Below are positions 62,137 through 64,000 of a stretch of 64,000 bases of DNA, piece by piece (positions within the stretch are counted from its first letter, which is position 1; every line of letters starts with the position of its first letter). Position numbers and translations under genes: made by a program. This stretch comes from Streptomyces sp. MMG1533. GTDB lineage: Bacteria; Actinomycetota; Actinomycetes; Streptomycetales; Streptomycetaceae. The DNA lies in contig NZ_LGDG01000215.1 in NCBI RefSeq assembly GCF_001279775.1, positions 30,510 through 94,509 on the forward strand. The letters are read 5' to 3'. The notes beneath the pieces were generated by a model. The model searched no databases and was not told where the DNA came from. It saw nothing but the letters and a program-made list of their open reading frames with translations.

Positions 62137-62381
62137 CCGGCCGGACGACCGCATCCCGGCGGAACCGGCGACCGTGCCGGCCGTCGACCGGTACGCCACC
62201 ACCCGCTCCTGCCGCAACGTACGCGCCGCGCACCTCAGCGGTGCTGCGGCTCAGGCGGTGGCCGAGCGCAGCCGGGCCGCGCAGCCCCCTGGTAGGGGCA
62301 CCGCACGGCCCTTCGATGTCGTCGAGTTGGGCCTTCAGCGAGGTCGGCGGCGCGGGCAGTTCCCGCTGCGGCTCGCGTGGA

Positions 62382-63087
62382 GATCTGACGGATACGCAAT
62401 GGACCAGGCTGGAGCCGTTGCTGCCCAGGGGCACGAAGCCGGGGCACCCTCCGATATTGACCAGGCGGCAGCTCATCGACGGCATATGGTTCCGCACCCT
62501 CAACGTCGATTCCACCGTCTGCCGGGCACACCAGCACGCTGCCGGGGCATGGAAAAGGGGGACCTGCAGGTCGAACCGCCCGGCGGCGTCACCGCCGAAC
62601 CGGCCGACCACGGCCTCGGTCGCTCGCGCGGCGGCCTGACCACCAAGCTCCACCTGGCCGTCGAGCAAGGCCAGAAGCCCAGGTCGATCGTGATCACTGC
62701 CGGACAGTGCGGCGACTCGCCGCAGTTCGAACCCGTCCTGAACAAGATTCGCGTCGCTCGCCTGAGTTCGGGCCGGCCACGCACCCGACCCGACCGGGTC
62801 GAGCCGACAAGGCGTACGCCTCCCGCCAGAACCGCGCCCTACCTGCGTAAACGCGGGATCCGCTGCACTATCCGGACAAGGCCGACCAGGCCGTCCTCCG
62901 CAAGAGACGTGGCTCTCGCGGAGGACGGCCACCGAAGTTCGACAAGGTCGACTATCGCGAGCGGCACGCGGTCGAGTGCGGCATCAATCGCCTCAAGAGG
63001 AACCGTGCGGTGGCCACGCGATACGACAAACTCTCGGTCCGCTACGAGGCCACCGTGCTCATCGCGGCGATCAACGAATGGTTGTGA
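62382..63087 (+). pseudogene. IS5-family transposase remnant
   Basis: Fragments of an IS5-type transposase appear in several frames. GDLTDTQWTRLEPLLPRGTK and LTRRQLIDGIWFRTL give the N terminus. Then, after an internal deletion, NVDSTVCRAHQHAAGA (first Asp), GLGRSRGGLTTKLHLAVEQG and KPRSIVITAGQCGDSPQFEP follow. After further shifts come [20 protein letters not shown] and [18 protein letters not shown] to the TGA at 63085-63087. At least one deletion and two frameshifts make it inactive. The 289 bp before it (62,093-62,381) hold no recognisable gene. Confidence 0.8.
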
Positions 63088-63186
63088 ACGGCCATGCGGT
63101 GATGACGCATGTGCTTCGTCGAAGCGGCGTTCTGCTCTCAGCCAAGCAGGTCGCGCCTGCGATGGCGTGGGCGACAGGATCGACCA

Positions 63187-63882
63187 ATGCAGCCGATCTT
63201 CGTTCTCGTGCACAGTCCGTCCGTAGGCCCCTCGACCTGGCACCCCGTGGCCGAACACCTGACAGCGGCGGGATACCAGGTGCGGGTTCCATCGTTGCTG
63301 CACATAGGAGCCGGCGCTCCGCCGTTTTGGCCCCGCATCGCCGAGGCGGTCCGCGACGACCTCCAGCAGGTCCCGGTCGGCAGCCCCGTCACGTTGGTGG
63401 CACACAGCAGCGCAGGCTTGTTCCTCCCGACGATCCGCTCGGGCCTCGACCATCCCGTGACCAGCTCGATCTTCGTCGACGCCGCGCTGCCGGCCAGGAC
63501 CGGACCGACTCCGGTCGCCCCACCCGAGTTGCTGGAATTTCTCCGCCCGATGGCCGTGAACGGCCGACTGCCACGCTGGACCGACTGGTGGGACGAGGCG
63601 GACATCGCCCCCATGTTCTCCGATCCGATAGTGCGGCAGACAGTCATCGGGGAGCAGCCGACGCTGCCGCTGTCCTATTACGAGCAGCACATCCCGGTCC
63701 CCAGCGGCTGGGACGACCACTCCTGTTCCTACCTGCTGTTCGGCCCTCCGTATGACGACCTTGCCGCCGAGGCACGCGAACGCGGCTGGCGTGTGGCACA
63801 CCTGCCCGGCGCGCACCTGCACCAGATCGTTGAAGCTGCTCGCACGGCCCGCCACCTCGTCGAACTCGCCGACACGGTTTGA
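63187..63882 (+). CDS. alpha/beta hydrolase
   Basis: A 231-residue protein: IFVLVHSPSVGPSTWHPVAE (oxyanion strand), LVAHSSAGLFLPTIRSGLDH (nucleophile Ser in AHSSAG), FGPPYDDLAAEARERGWRVA (Asp) and PGAHLHQIVEAARTARHLVE (His). It resembles small esterases of the EstC/salicylate-esterase type. The substrate is not identifiable. It stands between two transposase remnants and may have moved with them. No clear ribosome-binding site precedes the ATG. Confidence 0.8.
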   Translation: MQPIFVLVHSPSVGPSTWHPVAEHLTAAGYQVRVPSLLHIGAGAPPFWPRIAEAVRDDLQQVPVGSPVTLVAHSSAGLFLPTIRSGLDHPVTSSIFVDAALPARTGPTPVAPPELLEFLRPMAVNGRLPRWTDWWDEADIAPMFSDPIVRQTVIGEQPTLPLSYYEQHIPVPSGWDDHSCSYLLFGPPYDDLAAEARERGWRVAHLPGAHLHQIVEAARTARHLVELADTV

Positions 63883-63901
63883 TCCACTTCCGACACACGC
63901 C

Positions 63902-64000
63902 CTAGTCTTCTGAGTCGGGAATTCTGTTCAGATAACTGGCGAGGCGTTCGAGGATCTCGTCTGCGGTCTTCGTCCAGACGTAGGGCTTCGGGTCGGTGTT
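63902..64000 (-). mobile_element. IS630-family transposase, 3' end (partial)
   Basis: The minus-strand frame entering at 64000 reads NTDPKPYVWTKTADEILERL and ends IPDSED at a TAG (63904-63902). This is the C terminus of an IS630-type DDE transposase. The rest lies outside the window. Confidence 0.75.

Noticed and set aside
1..64000. CRISPR arrays, tRNA or rRNA genes
   Set aside because: No regularly spaced direct repeats, cloverleaf sequences or conserved rRNA segments were seen.

Overview
This 64-kb window is high-GC actinobacterial DNA. Third-position GC bias, GTG/TTG starts, 4-base ATGA/GTGA stop-start overlaps, twin-arginine secreted hydrolases carrying ricin-type lectin domains, and gene families typical of soil actinomycetes all point to Streptomyces or a close relative. 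It reads as accessory, chromosome-arm-like sequence: secreted polysaccharide hydrolases, several mobile-element remnants and many broken genes. No rRNA, tRNA or CRISPR array was seen.

Region 1 (1-22,333) resembles a DosR/DevR-type dormancy or hypoxia island. It holds several universal stress proteins (USPs), an Rv1733c-like membrane protein, nicotinate phosphoribosyltransferase, a DUF1876 (Rv1738-like) protein, Hsp20, a DUF1918-HTH-pyridoxamine-oxidase-like fusion, an Acg-like nitroreductase and an Hrp1-like CBS protein. One DevR-box-like palindrome was found at 11,228. Next to these lies a tightly coupled minus-strand operon: zinc alcohol dehydrogenase, AMP-forming acyl-CoA synthetase, 2-oxoacid dehydrogenase E1 alpha, E1 beta and E2, and an acyl carrier protein. 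The island is decaying. It contains a V-ATPase subunit A fragment abutting a truncated CBS-BON gene, a kinase gene with one stop and three frameshifts, a USP gene split by UGA, a USP gene that has lost its second domain, and a GH65 gene fused to a headless P-type ATPase gene.

Region 2 (22,334-28,288) is an FAD monooxygenase remnant split by a candidate 4.4-kb mobile element (23,397-27,775). The element has 15-bp imperfect terminal inverted repeats and a 5-bp CTGAG direct repeat. It holds a frameshifted DDE transposase and a membrane-anchored CxxC redox protein. Inside it, a 2.3-kb segment bounded by repeated TGTGYCAYYGAAR-like ends carries a dienelactone hydrolase and a divergent GlxA/AraC-type regulator.

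Region 3 (28,278-44,069) encodes secreted plant cell-wall enzymes: four Tat-exported GH29 alpha-L-fucosidases, two GH43-type enzymes, a GH12 endoglucanase with CBM2 whose signal-peptide start is lost, and an expansin-like protein.

Region 4 (44,405-57,943) encodes import and oxidation of L-fucose. A nine-gene overlapping operon (52,460 down to 44,405) specifies a diketo-deoxyfuconate hydrolase, L-fuconate dehydratase, short-chain dehydrogenase, aldo/keto reductase, mutarotase, fuconolactonase and LutABC. A divergent operon encodes a CUT2-type ABC importer and is followed by a FadR-type GntR regulator. The predicted route yields pyruvate plus L-lactate, and LutABC would oxidise the lactate to pyruvate. 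A recurrent near-palindrome, ACATCSGATGT, occurs in pairs upstream of the fucosidase genes and in the divergent catabolic/transport control region. This suggests one regulon for fucoside harvest, uptake and oxidation.

Region 5 (57,944-64,000) has an integrase-like scrap, an aldo/keto reductase, a MarR regulator with an inverted-repeat operator, a MaoC-like dehydratase, an F420/FMN LLM-class oxidoreductase, an IS5-type transposase pseudogene, an alpha/beta hydrolase, and the 3' end of an IS630-type transposase running off the window. Many single-base frameshifts lie in GC-rich runs, so some 'pseudogenes' could be assembly errors; the deletion and fusion junctions cannot be explained that way.
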